NCBI GenBank assembly: GCA_039621445.1
Contig: CP154956.1
Coordinates: forward strand, 81,650,474-81,714,473
Reading direction: 5' to 3'
Length of the DNA stretch: 64,000 nt
Source: Euglena gracilis
Taxonomy: Eukaryota > Euglenida > Euglenophyceae > Euglenales
The notes under the pieces are model-generated. The model made no database searches. It had not been told where the DNA came from and worked only from the letters and a program-made list of their open reading frames with translations. Positions 20,631 to 32,199 of this stretch are shown one piece after another; within the stretch, counting starts at the first letter, position 1; each line of letters starts with the position of its first letter. The position numbers and the translations under genes were made by a program.

Positions 20631-23600
20631 ATGCCGCTGAAGAACTCTGGTATTTGGGAGCACTATGAACCAGTCAGCGTGTATGCCAATGGCCGTCTCA
20701 AGGCTGTGCGGTGTGCATGTTTCATTTTTCTCCCGAATACACATGTGCCTCAGGTGCAAGCATTGCCTTTGGGGGCATGGAAGAGAGGGTGTCGCCGCCA
20801 ACCACACAAGGTGTCTCGGTCACCTGGAAGACCAGCACCCTCTCACTCTGGCCTGACTGGTGTTCAACTGTTTCTTCCCTTTTCAGTGCCATGGCTTCAC
20901 CCCCACCCCGAATTTGCCATGGGACGGCTGTGAGGCCCTGTTGACCGACCCCAACTCCATATCTGATGGTACATCTGAGGTTGGTAGTACCCCCTCATCG
21001 TCCATTGCAAGCAGTGTACCCACGATGGCATTTGTGCCCGCAAGTGGCTTTCCCATGAATGTCCCCGTGGTCCCAACCTCCAGCAACAGCAGTGCCAGGT
21101 CCCTGAAAAGGAAGTTGAACCAGACGAAGATGTCCCACTTCATGGAACAAGGATTTCAGGACTGGCAGCAGGAGCAGGCGGTGCAACGGTTGACACACTG
21201 GCGGACACATTGTGGTGTCCCTTTGGCAGCTCTGGACAACTCGATGTTCCGTCGATTTTTGAGAACTCTGCGGAAGGACTTCAAGGCCCCATCCCGCCAG
21301 ACGTTGGTCCGTCGGCAGGAGGCTCTGCAAAAGCACCTGGACGAGAGAGTGAAGGAACACCTCCGGGGCGTGGACGTGGTGACCGTGGCGGTGGACGGGT
21401 GGTCGGACCACCAACATTGTGAGTCCCTTGGGGCCAGAGATTATTTTCAGTGAACCAACTCCCCCCCCCCCATACCATGGTGGTAGGTCCCCCCCCCTCC
21501 ACATTCGAGATGGCAGCCGATGTGTAAGTCAAACTTTTCGGTCTGAACCCCTCCAGAGTCCAAAACAACCTCTGCTGGGGGCAGTCATCCTGCCCTTCAG
21601 CAGCGCAAAACCCCGGCCCATACTATGGAATGTGACACAGCAAGCCTGCCGTCAGACTGCAGTGAACGTGGGGGATTAGGGGTTTTCTTGGCAACAGCTC
21701 TTTCCTGTAGGGAGTACGGCAATTCCGCTGAAAATAATTACTTTTTCAATGTCACATTGTTTTTTCTGCATCATGCTTGAAAATCAACCCAACATGGTTG
21801 TGGCCTTTTCCAGCAGGCTTTCGGTGGCATTGCATTCCAGCCCGGGTTGCATTCCAACCAGCCAGAACCACCCCCTCCCCCCCGGGCCCTGAAGAAAACC
21901 CCTGGGGGGGAGTACCTGCAGGACGTGACCAACAGCCTGGCCCAATTGGGCACACGTGTGTTGGCTTTTGTTTCTGACAACGGCGCCAACATCCTGAGAG
22001 CCATCAAGGATCGACCAGATGCCTTCGGCCTGACGTGTTTTGCCCACAGTGGCAACCTGCTCATGAAGGACTTGGCCAGCATCTGGACGGACATCTTCAG
22101 CAAGGCGGAGTGCCTGGCGCAGTTCTTCCAGAACTGCCACTACGCCATGGCCTGTTATCGAGAAGAAATGGAGAAGATCCGCAGCCACAGGGGACACGCC
22201 ACTCTGCTCCAGGTGCCGGGTAACACCTGGTGGGCCTCCAAGGCCATCTGTTTGCAAAGTGTCCTGGCCAACCACGAATGCATCGACTTGACAATGCTGC
22301 GGCTGACACGTGAGGACCAGAGAGGTTCACAGAAGAAGGTCTGCCCCCCCCACCACGCCTGACCCACAGCCCCCCCCCCCCTGAAAATGTCCCTGGCCCC
22401 AGATTTGAAAATGCGGATTTCCAATCCATGGCATGGGTGTGGACACCCATGGTGTGGACTGATATGGAGCAGTTGGCCAAGACGGCCAACCACGTGGCCG
22501 CATTCATCCACATTGCGGAGGCGGACGACTCCACCCTCGCAGATGCTGTGCACCACTACATCGGCCTGCGAGCTTCCTTGGAACAGCTGAAAGACGACTT
22601 GCCACAGAATCTGGCAAAGAAGGTGCTGGCAGCCACTGACAACCGTGACTCCCTGTTCTTCAAGGAATGGCCCTGTTTGGCCTACCTGCTGCACCCACAA
22701 TACCGTGGAGAGTATCTGGGTGGACAGCGGCTGCGTGCCACAATCGACTTTATGTTTGGAACGGTATGCATGCATCAAAAAATTTTTGGCTCATTCATCA
22801 TTTATTTTTCAGGCCTGGCGAATTGTCATGGGTGACCAAGAGCCACCCCCGTTGCAGGAGCATGTTGGATTTCAGAGGTCTGCAAGCAGAGATTATTTTC
22901 CTGTTTTTCGACGACTGTATGGTCCCCCCCCCGAGGTGTGTACGTGAAGCCCCAAACCAGACATTTTTTTTGGGAAATGGCCGATTTTTTTTGGGAAATG
23001 GCCGATTTTTTGCCGCCCCCCCCCCCCTGGGCCCTGTTTCTTTTGCCCCCAGGAGCCGGGCCGGGTTAACCTGCCCCCCCCCCCCGGTGCCCGATTTTTT
23101 TGCCCCCCCTGCTCCCTCCTGGGTTAACAAAAAGCCTCTGACTGCAAGGCAGATACACTGTTGGTGGCGCCTGGGCTGAGACGGCTGGGCCGCGCACCTT
23201 CTGGAGACTGTTCAAGGACTCACCCCTGGCGAGGTTTGCCACCATCGTGGGCCTCTTGAGCAGGGAAGGTGACCCAGGTGACGTGTTTTTTTCTTCAGTT
23301 CGGCACCCCCCTCCCGACCCCCGTCCTGGTCGAGAATGAACAAGATCAAAAAATCTTGTGTTTTGGGTTCATTTTAAAAAAAATTAAAAATTTTTTCTGG
23401 CCAAAATGCTGTGGTGGGTGGGGGGGTCGACCCACCCCAACGTTTTTTGTTGAGGCGTTTCCCTGGTGGCACCATGCAGCACAGGGGCCGTGGAACGGGT
23501 CTGGAGTCTGATGGGTCGGCATACTGCCAACCGGGAACGGCTGACGCATGCCAACTTGGTGGCAGAGGTGTACGTTGCCATGAATGGCTGGCTGCTGGAC

Positions 23601-23642
23601 GATGCCACGTCGGACGGTGCCGAAGTGGTGGACTCTGAGTGA
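20631..23642 (+). CDS. hAT transposase, BED-type, multi-exon (probable pseudogene)
   Basis: Starts at ATG 20631 in a good context (GCCGCCATGC). Removing a 43-nt intron (20711-20753) gives a BED finger: SGIWEHYE..LKAV|RCKHCLWG..NHTRCLGHLEDQH. The exon after TTTTCAG at 20886 holds the linker and DVVTVAVDGWSDH, the first catalytic Asp. 21900-22340 encodes LAFVSDNGANILRA and CFAHSGNLLMKDL, the second catalytic block. 22440-22763 has WPCLAYLLHPQYRGEYLG. A 49-nt intron (22764-22812) restores AWRIVMGDQE. 23486-23642 is the dimerisation domain (STGAVERVWSLMGRHTANRE) ending at TGA. A stop at 20854-20856 before the next acceptor has no clear donor, so the gene may be broken there. C-runs fill the longer introns. 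Confidence 0.85.
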
Positions 23643-23793
23643 GTTGTCATTGCTGTTGGTATCTCTGGTTGCTCCGTCCCCTCCCATTTGTGACAAGTTG
23701 GCTGCCTTTCTGGATTTTTTTTGGTTTCGGACCAAGGTGTTGATGGGAAGCCAGTGAGAACCCACACCCAGGGGGGGGGGGGAGCAGGGGGGG

Positions 23794-24031
23794 CAGGCTT
23801 CTTTTTAAGTCAGCAGACCCCCCGGGGGGGAGGGGGGTGGGTGGGTCCGGGCCGGACCCCCCCCCTGGGGGTCCCGCGCCAGAGGCGCTGGGTATACCTT
23901 TTCGGCGCGAAGCGATGAAAACTTTTCAAAATTGTCTTCAACGGGCCAGATTTTTGGGGGGTCCCCGCCCCCCCCCCCACCGGGCTGGGTGGGTTGGGGA
24001 CCCCCCCCCCCGGGTCTCAAAAAGAAGCCTG
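23794..24031. mobile_element. MITE, TIR CAGGCTTCTTTTTAAG (238 bp)
   Basis: Begins CAGGCTTCTTTTTAAG and ends CTCAAAAAGAAGCCTG. The interior shares GCGCCAGAGGCGC, TATACCTTTTCGGCGCGAAG and G/C runs with 55437-55655, in reverse. The flanks are G-runs, so the TSD cannot be read here. Confidence 0.75.
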
Positions 24032-24589
24032 GGGGGCAGCCAGGGGGGTCGAACGTTTTTTTTTTGATTTTGGCCAGAATGGTTTGTTTTTCCCGACGAG
24101 TGACATTCTTCTTCATTCCATGTGATTTTCGCCTTCTCTCATGAATGAAAAATGTGTGTCCCTGAGGTGGAAATTATTGCAGTGAACACATATGTGCAGC
24201 CGCACTTCTGTCGTTATGGACACATCCCACTGTGCCTTTCGGCGCAGGTTTGTCGTTTTTCTGGACCCAGCAGGATTGTTCGCAACCCACCCCTGATTCT
24301 TCAGTTTTTGTTTGTTTGAAGTGGTCCCGTCAGGTGCGCACTTTTTTGGCCAACCAGCAGCCAAAGTCCCAGGCTTTCCTGGAGCCGAACAATCTGCTTA
24401 AAACACAGGTTTCATGGAAGTTTGGTCACCCTGGGGTTTCCATTTTTGACCGGAATTTACCGCCCTTCTAAACTGTCCACTCAGTCTGGAGGGGGGGGGG
24501 GGCGCCGTCGCAGTCCGCCCGACTGAAGAACCGGAAACATCGCGCGGAAAAACCTACCTTTTTTTGATGCATCTCACAGCGGTAAAAAT
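24032..24589. other. Spacer with exon-like fragment
   Basis: CVPEVEIIAVNTYVQPHFCR reads on the plus strand near 24155-24215 and stops near the following intron-like sequence. Not identified. Confidence 0.25.
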
Positions 24590-24710
24590 TGGACCGGGGC
24601 CTCACCACACCTGCAGTCTTTGAGGCCGAGAGTAAAGCCTTTGGACGCCAATTCTTGCTCACTCACGCCGATGCGAGCCCTTACGCGGCGACAGTTACGG
24701 TCTTTTGAAA
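24590..24710 (+). pseudogene. Possible RNase H-like fragment of a Ty3/gypsy element
   Basis: About 30 codons reading VFEAESKAFGRQFLLTHADA then SPYAATVTVF. The phrase resembles the first DAS motif of retroelement RNase H, but it is short and lacks the rest of the domain. Confidence 0.25.
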
Positions 24711-24764
24711 CTGTGAAAAATTATGAAAAAATTTGCCTCGTCAAATTTACGTTTTTTTTCGTGT

Positions 24765-25300
24765 TTAATTACTGAAAAATCCCCCTTGAAATTTGGGCGG
24801 CAACTCCATTATCATTAACCTCGGGTGGTGAAGGAATGCCCGCCCAACTCTGCCGCGACCCAACTGCTGCCGCCCATCGACGAATGGCCTCTTAGAGGTC
24901 CTCCCATCGCTTATATCCGTTCGTCCTTCCTCCTTTCCCCCACGCGCCCCTACTCCCATACCCCCTTTCCCCTTGCCGTGAGGCATGGGGTAGGGGTGTG
25001 CGGCCCAGCACACCCTTGCCAGGTGTCCCCACTTCTTGCACTTGTAACACCGCCTCCGCTGCGGTGCCTTTGTGGGCGTAGGTGTAGAAGTGTGGGTTGG
25101 CGAAGTTGGAGTTGGTGTTGAGATAGGCTTCGGCGGTAACCCAAGGCTATCGCGAAGCTTGGCAACAAAAATACATGCCTCTCCACCCGCCCTTTTCTTT
25201 GCAAATCGTGGAGCCTGAAAATTGGCTCCCGGAAGTCGTTGAGCATGACATCGAACCAATGGTCACCCCCCCCGTGCCTCAAAATTGGCACACACCGCAC
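24765..25300 (-). pseudogene. Retrotransposon gag fragment with CCHC zinc knuckle
   Basis: On the minus strand a 164-codon frame contains FVAKLRDSLGLPPKPIS, a Thr/Pro linker, and RRRCYKCKKWGHLARVCWA, a perfect Cx2Cx4Hx4C knuckle that binds RNA in Gag. The tail is basic and Gly-rich. An upstream block in another frame (DVMLNDFREPIFRLHDLQRK) suggests a frameshift. It lies near, but opposite to, the gypsy pol fragment at 27380, so the two need not belong together. Confidence 0.6.
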
Positions 25301-25469
25301 TACACCCACCTCAGGGGGTCATCGGCCCACGTGCTGTCTTCGGACCACGTCCATTCATGGGGGTTTGCTATTGTGGTGGTGGTCGTGGTCCGGGGGCTTG
25401 TCCATTGAACCGTCGTTGGTGTTCGGGGGGGCTTGCCCAGCGGTACGTCGTGGGGGTGAGTAGCCTCCG

Positions 25470-25760
25470 GCTCCCACTCGACCCGGGCTCTCAAAAATGG
25501 GGGGTCCATACCTTGGAGGCGGATGGACGGACGGACGGACGGCTGGTGAAAAAAGCGAAGGTCCGGACGGACGGCTGACCTTGTGGGCTTGGTCCAGACG
25601 GCTGAAGAAAATGCACTTGGTCCAGCTAGCCGGCTGCGGCTGGCCGGCTGACCGGCTGGCCGGCGGGGTCTTTGGAAGCGCAGGCGCCTCAGTGCACGCG
25701 ACTCTCTCTGGAGCTGGGGTATCTGGCTTGTAGCGGCAAGCCGCGGCTGGCTGGCTGGCA
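25470..25760. repeat. (GGAC)n and CCGGCTGG-rich low-complexity segment
   Basis: GGACGGACGGACGGAC and CCGGCTGGCCGGC runs. A related segment lies at 27110-27260, in the same orientation. Confidence 0.6.
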
Positions 25761-25872
25761 AAAAAAAGGACGAGGTCTGGCCAGCCAAGATTTGGTGTTC
25801 TGTCCCGAAACTTTCTCCGCTTCATTTGTTGGACTAGTCCTTTTCCTCTTTTGATATTGAGAAGTGTATCAT

Positions 25873-25943
25873 GCACACAGTGTAGTTGGTGCAGCATGCA
25901 GTTCGGAACTGTGAGGTCGCGGGTTCAAACCCCGCTGTGTGCA
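25873..25943 (+). tRNA. tRNA-like sequence, anticodon CGG (Pro), D-arm short
   Basis: The acceptor stem GCACACA (25873-25879) pairs with TGTGTGC (25936-25942), discriminator A. The anticodon stem TGCAG/CTGTG encloses TTCGGAA, giving CGG with U33 and A37. The variable loop is AGGTC. The T-arm GCGGG-TTCAAAC-CCCGC is perfect. Only four bases separate the acceptor from AGTTGGT, so the D-arm is about two bases short and position 26 is missing. A TTTT stretch follows at 25946. It could be a degenerate tRNA gene, a pseudogene or a SINE head. Confidence 0.55.
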
Positions 25944-25949
25944 AGTTTT

Positions 25950-26479
25950 CTTCACTGGAAACTGTCATTTTTTTTGAAGAAATTATGAATCACCCACAGG
26001 CAAAAAATGCTTGCATTCCCAATCCTACTCCTTCACTGTCACAATGCCGTTTCGGGTGGAAGCAGTGTGGGATAGTTATGATGAAAGTACAGGGTGCTGA
26101 AGAGAAGTGAAAATACAGGAACTTATGCTTTGTGGAAAGCGGGCCAACATCACCACATACAGGCCACTCAGGCCTTTGCTCTGAACAAATCCACATTCCA
26201 TCGAGCAGAGGCCTGCCTGCAACACGGTGACAGGCCCACCAAGGGTCTACTTGTTTTCTGCTTGGTACTTGCTACTTGCATCACAAGTTTCAAGTCTGAA
26301 GACAGATTTCACAGACATTTTGTCCTTAGATGCTGGATTTCTTCTGAAACTTCCATTTTTGTTTCTTGCGTTCTTTATTTGCTGTTCGACAAATGTTCTT
26401 GGAAACCAAAATTGCGGGAGAAGTTTTTCAATATGGCAATCTGGCAATCTCCCAAAATTTAACATTTCACATTTTTTGC
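25950..26479. other. Spacer with no identified gene
   Basis: A/T-balanced sequence. On the plus strand MPFRVEAVWDSYDESTGC near 26043 resembles the start of a BED finger (W and Y) but stops at once. Confidence 0.25.
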
Positions 26480-26585
26480 GATGTCATGGTTTTTTTTGGC
26501 CAGATGTGGTGGCCAGTTTTGGGCCAGATGTTCTATCCAGTTTTGGGCTAGATGTGGTGGCCAGCTTTGGGCCACAGGATTCTCT
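26480..26585. repeat. Short tandem repeat, about 30 bp, CCAGATGTGGTGGCCAGTTT
   Basis: Three to four copies of GGCCAGATGTGGTGGCCAGT-TTGG in tandem. Confidence 0.75.
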
Positions 26586-27379
26586 CAAGAAGGAGTTGTT
26601 TGGGTGCCATTCTCTTTCGAAAGGGGGGGGGCATAAAAGCGTTTTATTTCCGTTTTTTTTGAGGGCAAAATTTGTGTTGTTCAACGAGAAAAATGTCAGT
26701 AAAATTTGACTGTGCCAAAAGTTTGTTTACTTTATTGACCTTCGTTTATTTCACCCCCTTCCTCAAAAGTATGAGTTTTTAGGACGGAAAATTTTGAGGT
26801 TTTTTGTGAAAAAAAGTTTTTTTCCATCAAAAATCACGTGTTTTTGGGTTTTATTTTTCAAAAAACTTTTCTGGGCAAAATCCCCGTTTTCCCGAAAACG
26901 GTGAAAATGTTGGGGTGGGTGTGGAGGGGGGGGGTCGACTTACCCCCCCTTGCGGGTCCTCCGACGCAGCCTTTTGGTGCTGCCGTGAAATATGTTGAAG
27001 AAATGTTCATCCACCCGAAAATTAAATAGTCTCGTCTTGCGCACGAGTGACGCGACGAGTGGAGGGAGGCCGTGACTGCTTTTCGGAAGGAAGGAATTTT
27101 TTTTTTGGTCCGGCCGGCTGGCACGACAGACATTGGTCCGGCTTGACGGTCCGCTGGCGAAAAAATGCTTCGTCCGGACGGACGGCTGGGCGCCCAGCAT
27201 TGGTCCGGCTGAAGAGGTCCGGACGGCTCTGACGGACGGACGGCCAGCCGCCCCCCTTCGAGGGGGATGTGTGTTGTCCAAAACCCGCATCTCCAACGCA
27301 TTCGTTTGTGTCCCAACCTCTTTCCTTGTCAGCGCATCCCCCCATGGTGTGCAGTCCTCCTCAAAGCCGCACGTCGTAC
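26586..27379. other. Gene-free region with GGAC/CCGGC low complexity
   Basis: 26600-26940 is T-rich and unremarkable. 27060-27260 repeats the GGACGGACGG..CTGG words of 25470-25760. No gene recognised. Confidence 0.35.
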
Positions 27380-28190
27380 AGGCTTTTGTGTACTTTTGAC
27401 CCTGCCTAAAAATTCTCAGCAAACAAAAGGGCGTTGGATTTACTCGCCGAGGACGTTTTTGTAGTGGACCCCAAAAAAGCAGAATTATTCATCAAGGAAG
27501 TGGAGTTTTGTGGCCAGATTTTGGGGCATGGCACGCGTCGGCCGGCCCCCGGCAAACTACTCGCCATTGGGTTCCCACAACCATAACGGCCTTAAGGGAT
27601 TTCCTCGGTTTCACAAATTATTACAACACCTACATTCACATGTATGCCCAAGTTGCGGCACCTTTGCAACATAAGTTGAAGGCGTCTCAGGAGGAAGGCA
27701 AGAAAGGGAGCAAAAAATGGGTTGATTTCGGGGAGGTTGAACACAAAGCATTCGTGGAATTAAAGAAACGGTTGTGTTCCGGTTTAATTCTTCAAAGGGT
27801 GGACCCCGATAAACCCTTTGCTTTGAGAGTTGATGCGAGTGGGTATGCCGTAGGAGCAACTTTAGAACAGCTTAAAGTTGGAAACGGTACGCCCACAACT
27901 CAAGATATTTTGGACAAAAAAAGGTGCCTGTTGCTTTTATGCCCCGAAAACTCACCGAGTGGCAAAGAAAATGGACCCCCCGGGAATTGGAGACATATGC
28001 CATAATTTTGGCACTCCAAAAATGGGAAAGTTGGATTGGTCTCCAACCCATTTTGGTGTTGACCGATCACCACAGTTTGGAGGCATGGGCAAAAGAAGTG
28101 CTCGACACCCCAAGTGGACCGGTGGGGAGGATGGCACGATGGCACCAAATTTTCTCAAAATATGATTTGACAGTGGGGTACATTAGTGTA
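27380..28190 (+). pseudogene. Ty3/gypsy reverse transcriptase-RNase H fragment
   Basis: The 3' part of RT reads DPKKAELFIKEVEFCGQILG then LRDFLGFTNYYNTYI and MYAQVAAPLQ. RNase H follows: KPFALRVDASGYAVGATLEQ. A frameshift at the A7 run near 27917-27923 moves it to another frame with PVAFMPRKLTEWQRKW, RELETYAIILAL and ILVLTDHHSLEAW. Homology fades after FSKYDLTVGYI at about 28185. An upstream stop falls where YxDD would be expected. No LTRs, integrase or protease were found. Truncated and inactive. Confidence 0.85.
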
Positions 28191-28692
28191 CGTCTGGTTC
28201 CCAATTCCCCTTTTCCAATTCCCAAAAAGCCTTCGCTTTCGCCTTGGCGCACCTACTTGGGAATGAAAATCAGAGTAACAGGAAAAACCCTTTTCCCACT
28301 TCCCAAGAAGCAAAGCACAGATCAATGCAGGGAGGACGGACTGGATATCCAAGTCCGGTCCGGAGAAAAAGGTTTAAATGCTTATGTGTGTGGATGGTCC
28401 CACAGAAACAACAAAAACCCAACCAGTGATGCAGGGAGATGTATTTTCCCAATTAATTAGAGAGGCAGGGTTCGTGGGTGGTGAGGTGGGTGGGTTGGTG
28501 GAGAGGGTAGTGGGTGGAGGCAGAGCCGGGGCAGGTTTCCCGGGTGCTGGACGAGGGGGCGGCAGGGGGTGGGGTCGGCGGCCAACTCACTGGTGGTGGC
28601 TGGCCCCTGGGGTGGGACCCCCGGGGGAGGGGGGGGGTCCCGGGGGACCCACCCACTTTTGCCAAAGGGGGAGGGGGGCGGGTCGGTCAGGC
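28191..28692. other. Spacer grading into G-rich repeat
   Basis: 28200-28460 keeps a reading frame of ordinary composition continuing from the gypsy fragment but with no recognisable domain. 28460-28690 is G-rich with GGTGGG words. Confidence 0.3.
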
Positions 28693-29188
28693 AGGTCGAC
28701 GGCCATGGTGGACCGAAAGAACAACGCCAGGTCGACGGCCGCGGTGGACCGAGGGAACAACGCCAGGTCGACGGCCGCGCTGGACCGAGGGAACAACGCC
28801 AGGTCGACGGCCGCGGTGGACCGAGAGAACAACGCCAGGTCGACGGCCGCGGAGGACCGAGGGAACAACGCCAGGTCGACGGCCGTGGTGGACCGAGGGA
28901 ACAACGCCAGGTCGACGGCCGCGGTGGACCGAGGGAACAACGCCAGGTCGACGGCCGCGGTGGACCGAGGGAACAACGCCAGGTCGACGGCCGCGGTGGA
29001 CCGAGGGAACAACGCCAGGTCGACGGCCGCGGTGGACCGAGGGAACAACGCCAGGTCGACGGCCGCGGTGGACCGAGGGAACAACGCCAGGTCGACGGCC
29101 GCGGTGGACCGAGGGAACAACGCCAGGTCGACGGCCGCGGTGGACCGAGGGAACAACGCCAGGTCGACGGCCGCGGTGGACCGAGGGA
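28693..29188. repeat. 36-bp minisatellite, 14 copies
   Basis: Unit AGGTCGACGGCCGCGGTGGA + CCGAGGGAACAACGCC, starting every 36 bp from 28693 to 29161; the last copy is partial. Variation is limited to a few positions. Because 36 is a multiple of three and the unit lacks stops in most frames, long reading frames appear on both strands; none should be taken as a gene. Confidence 0.95.
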
Positions 29189-29499
29189 AGGCAGCGCAGC
29201 ACAACCACGAGGGGGCGTGCTGGAAGGATAAGGGCCCAGGGGGGCGGGGGTCGCTGGTTTCTGAGAGCCGTCTCGGGGGTAATGGCGTTACAGGGGTTGG
29301 CACATTTCACCCCTTATGATAGGCCTGGGTGTGGTTGCGTATTTTGAAAAGCAGCCAAGGGACTGAGGGGATTGATTGATTGGAGTGATGTGGGCAAGGG
29401 AGGTTCATCGGACAAGTAGCTGACGTTGGGGGGTCAAAAAATGTTACACGACATCGGGCGAACTTATTTTCTGACAGCCTGCAAGAAAGCGGGGGGAAC

Positions 29500-29690
29500 T
29501 GAAAAATGAATGAGTGAATGAACATTTACATATGGAATTAAAAAAAATGAATAATTGCAAACATACGCAAATAACTAAATAAATAAACAAATAAATAGAG
29601 AGGTAGATGAATAACTAAATAAATGCCAAACAGCCAGACAGACAAACAAACCATCGAATAGGTTATTAAATGAATGAATGAATGAATGTG
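29500..29690. repeat. A-rich (AAATA/AATG)n simple repeat
   Basis: Runs of AATAACTAAATAAAT and ATGAATGAATGAATG. It could be the decayed tail of a retroelement; there is no coding evidence. Confidence 0.75.
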
Positions 29691-31280
29691 GGTTATGGTG
29701 GCTTGAAAGGAAAGCTATGGCTGGTTCTGTCTATTTGCATTGCAACTGCACCCCCTGTGTTGTTCTTTGTCTCTGCTTTTCTCGGGGTGCTAGCTGTCGT
29801 CCCCCAACCCAAGGCAGACACCTCCTCGGATTGGGCACTGGACCCTGACAGGCAGGCCCAGTGGGCGACAATGCCCCCGCAACCTTTTGGGGCCTCGTGC
29901 ACAATACCAGTCCTGGCCCAGCCAATTGGCTATGGACCAGGTCGTCGGGGGGGGGGGCACAGGTGCGGGGTTGTGCAAACAAGCGCTGTATGACAACTCT
30001 GACTGGGGGAAATACCTGAAAATGACGCTATCTGAGTGCTGACAGGAGGGGTGACTGGGGGGGTGTTGGTGGGCTCGCGTGCCTTGAACAAGCTGGGGGG
30101 GGGGGCAGATGTGCAAGCTACGCCCGCTGCGGCCCTGGTTCTTCCAGACGGCAGGACAAGTCCACAGGAATGCAGCAGACTGGGCCGCTGCTGGGCCAGG
30201 GTGGACAGACCCGAGCTGCTTAGTCCTTAGTCCGTGGTCCGTCGACTGGAGTTGGGGCCGGGCCAGGACATCGTTGCATTCACCGGCGTCACTGGCCAGC
30301 ATGGCCAGAGCCACCCCTCAGGGTGGAACTGTGCCTGTGGAGGGGGTGTTTCAACGACACCCAGAAAAAGGAGAGAGTTAATGGTGTGCGCGTGTGTTTC
30401 TGACCGGCTCTATATATATATAAAACCTCACCTCAAAACGTCCAATTTGTTGAGCATGTGGGTTGGTTACGGGGGGTAAACTTGGTGATCTCCCGCAGGG
30501 GCTCTTGGAGTGATGAGCTCTTTATTGCCTGCACTATGAGGCTCTCTGGAGGGGAAGGTGCGTGCTGGTTTAAGATATGTGCAACTTCATCCGCATTTCC
30601 CCCATTTTGCGCCCTGCCAAGAAAGGGAGGTGATAGCAGTTACAGAACGTTCGATAGCATTTGGGAAGATAACAGCACCACCAGTGTGCAGTGGCTACAG
30701 CAGAAACAAACTAGATTATATTCAGTGGCTGATAAGCTGGGCGCGTGGTGTGTGGTGAACCGTATATGTAATCGGTCGTCCGTGGGGCTGGGGCCGGTGC
30801 GGGGGAGCACCGGGAGGACTGGTGGCCGGGGAGAGAACAGCTGCTGCCGTGGGGGGTAGAAGAACACGACGGAGGTCCCCGTGAGGGGTGTGTGTGGCAA
30901 CCATGTCCACTCCGCAGGGTGGAGTTCAGGATGTCAGAGCCGGAGTGAGTGGCCAGCACACTCCGGAGTCAAGAGGGGGGTGGGCTTTCGAAAATGTGTT
31001 ACAAATAATGTCGCGAGCAACTCAAATCCAATTTGATATTGAGTCACCCCTTAACCACCTCGAAGAAAATGAGAGTATTGACATATAAAAATGTAAGCAA
31101 ACACCTAGACAAGCCCGCTGAGACTAGGTTGAGGCAAAGAATATAAGAGAGGATGGAGACTCCTATCTGACACCTGCTCAGCGTCCCACGTCCTGCCGTC
31201 ATCACATGTTTCCAACCATGGTGGGCTAAAGATTGTCTGCACAGGCTAGATGCGGGCTTACAGTGTACCTATGATATTCA
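29691..31280. other. Low-repeat region, no recognised gene; TATA-like site at about 30411
   Basis: Long weak frames occur on both strands but none has a family motif. TATATATATATAAAA at about 30411-30424 resembles a TATA box. 31080-31260 (GACAAGCCCGCTGAGACTAG onward) has the look of an LTR or promoter but no matching second copy is in the window. Confidence 0.25.
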
Positions 31281-31282
31281 GT

Positions 31283-31864
31283 TCAGGGGGTTGTGTGCGC
31301 ATTGCGGCGGAGTAGGCGGAGAGGGGGTGGAGAAAGCGCAACATGAGGAGCGAGGGAGGTAAGGGTGGTGGGGCACCTGGCAAGGTTGATGTTCTGGTTG
31401 AGCGTGTGCCCGCTGCGAACTTCGATGGGTGGACCCAGAACCCTCCCGGGTTCTAATATTACAATTAGCCCTGGCCGGCCCCAGTGGTCCCGCGCCGAGG
31501 AGGTGTGGGGTCCCAACTCATGCAAAGTCCGGCCCGGCGCGTGCCGGTCCTGGTACAAGGCGACCTGGTCCGTACCAAAAACTGGGGCAGCGTACGCAAA
31601 GTCGTCTCGCGCATTGTGTCGCGCGTGGACGCCTCCACACACACATGAGGAGGCCAGTTCGTCTACCGGGACTGGACAGTGGTGGGGGAGTTGTGTTGAG
31701 CGGTGAATGACCTCAAATTGATAAGAGGATCCCACCTCTCCGGATGCGGGGTTCATGCGGGTGCAGAAAACAGGTATGTGCTGGAAATAACTGTTCATCA
31801 AAGTCAGCCAATGAGAGGGGTTAGAAGAACAGAAGGGGTGCGTACCCTCAGTGTGTGTAAACAC
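31283..31864 (-). pseudogene. Hypothetical; weak resemblance to an LTR-element integrase C-terminus
   Basis: The minus-strand frame of about 190 codons includes VFGTDQVALYQDRHAPGRTL then HELGP and RPGLIVILEPGRVLGPPIEV and HTLNQNINLARC. A VALY..D/GP/NI-R order recalls the C-terminal barrel of retroelement integrases. No HHCC or DDE residues are present. Low certainty. Confidence 0.25.
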
Positions 31865-31929
31865 TTGGTTGGGTGAGTTGGTTTCAGTGGTTTGCCAAAC
31901 TGGGGAACTGGGGTTTCGGGGTGCTCAGG

Positions 31930-32100
31930 TGGTTGTGCAGCAGAAAAACCAAAGGGAGTCAACGAAAAGGAAAATGAAAAACAGGAAAAAGGAAGAAAAA
32001 GGAAGGAGAAGAAGAAGACGAGGGGGGGCACATGAAAGAAGAAAAGAAAAGAGAAGAAGACGAGGAGGGGGGCACACGAGGAGACGTATGAGGAGTAAGA
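31930..32100. repeat. Purine (GAA/GGA) tract
   Basis: About 170 bp almost entirely A and G on the plus strand with GAAGAAGAAG and GAGGGGGG blocks; triplex or G-quadruplex potential. Confidence 0.8.
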
Positions 32101-32199
32101 GGTTTGGGCGCCACACTCTTGGCCCAGCCCTGTCAAATGTAAGGGCTGGTTCACCCTGGCACCAACTCTGAGGTGAGTGCGTCCGACTTCGCCAGGGTG

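Noticed and set aside
28378-29347. Reading frames of 200-313 codons on both strands
   Set aside because: They are produced by a stop-free 36-bp tandem repeat and are open in several frames at once.
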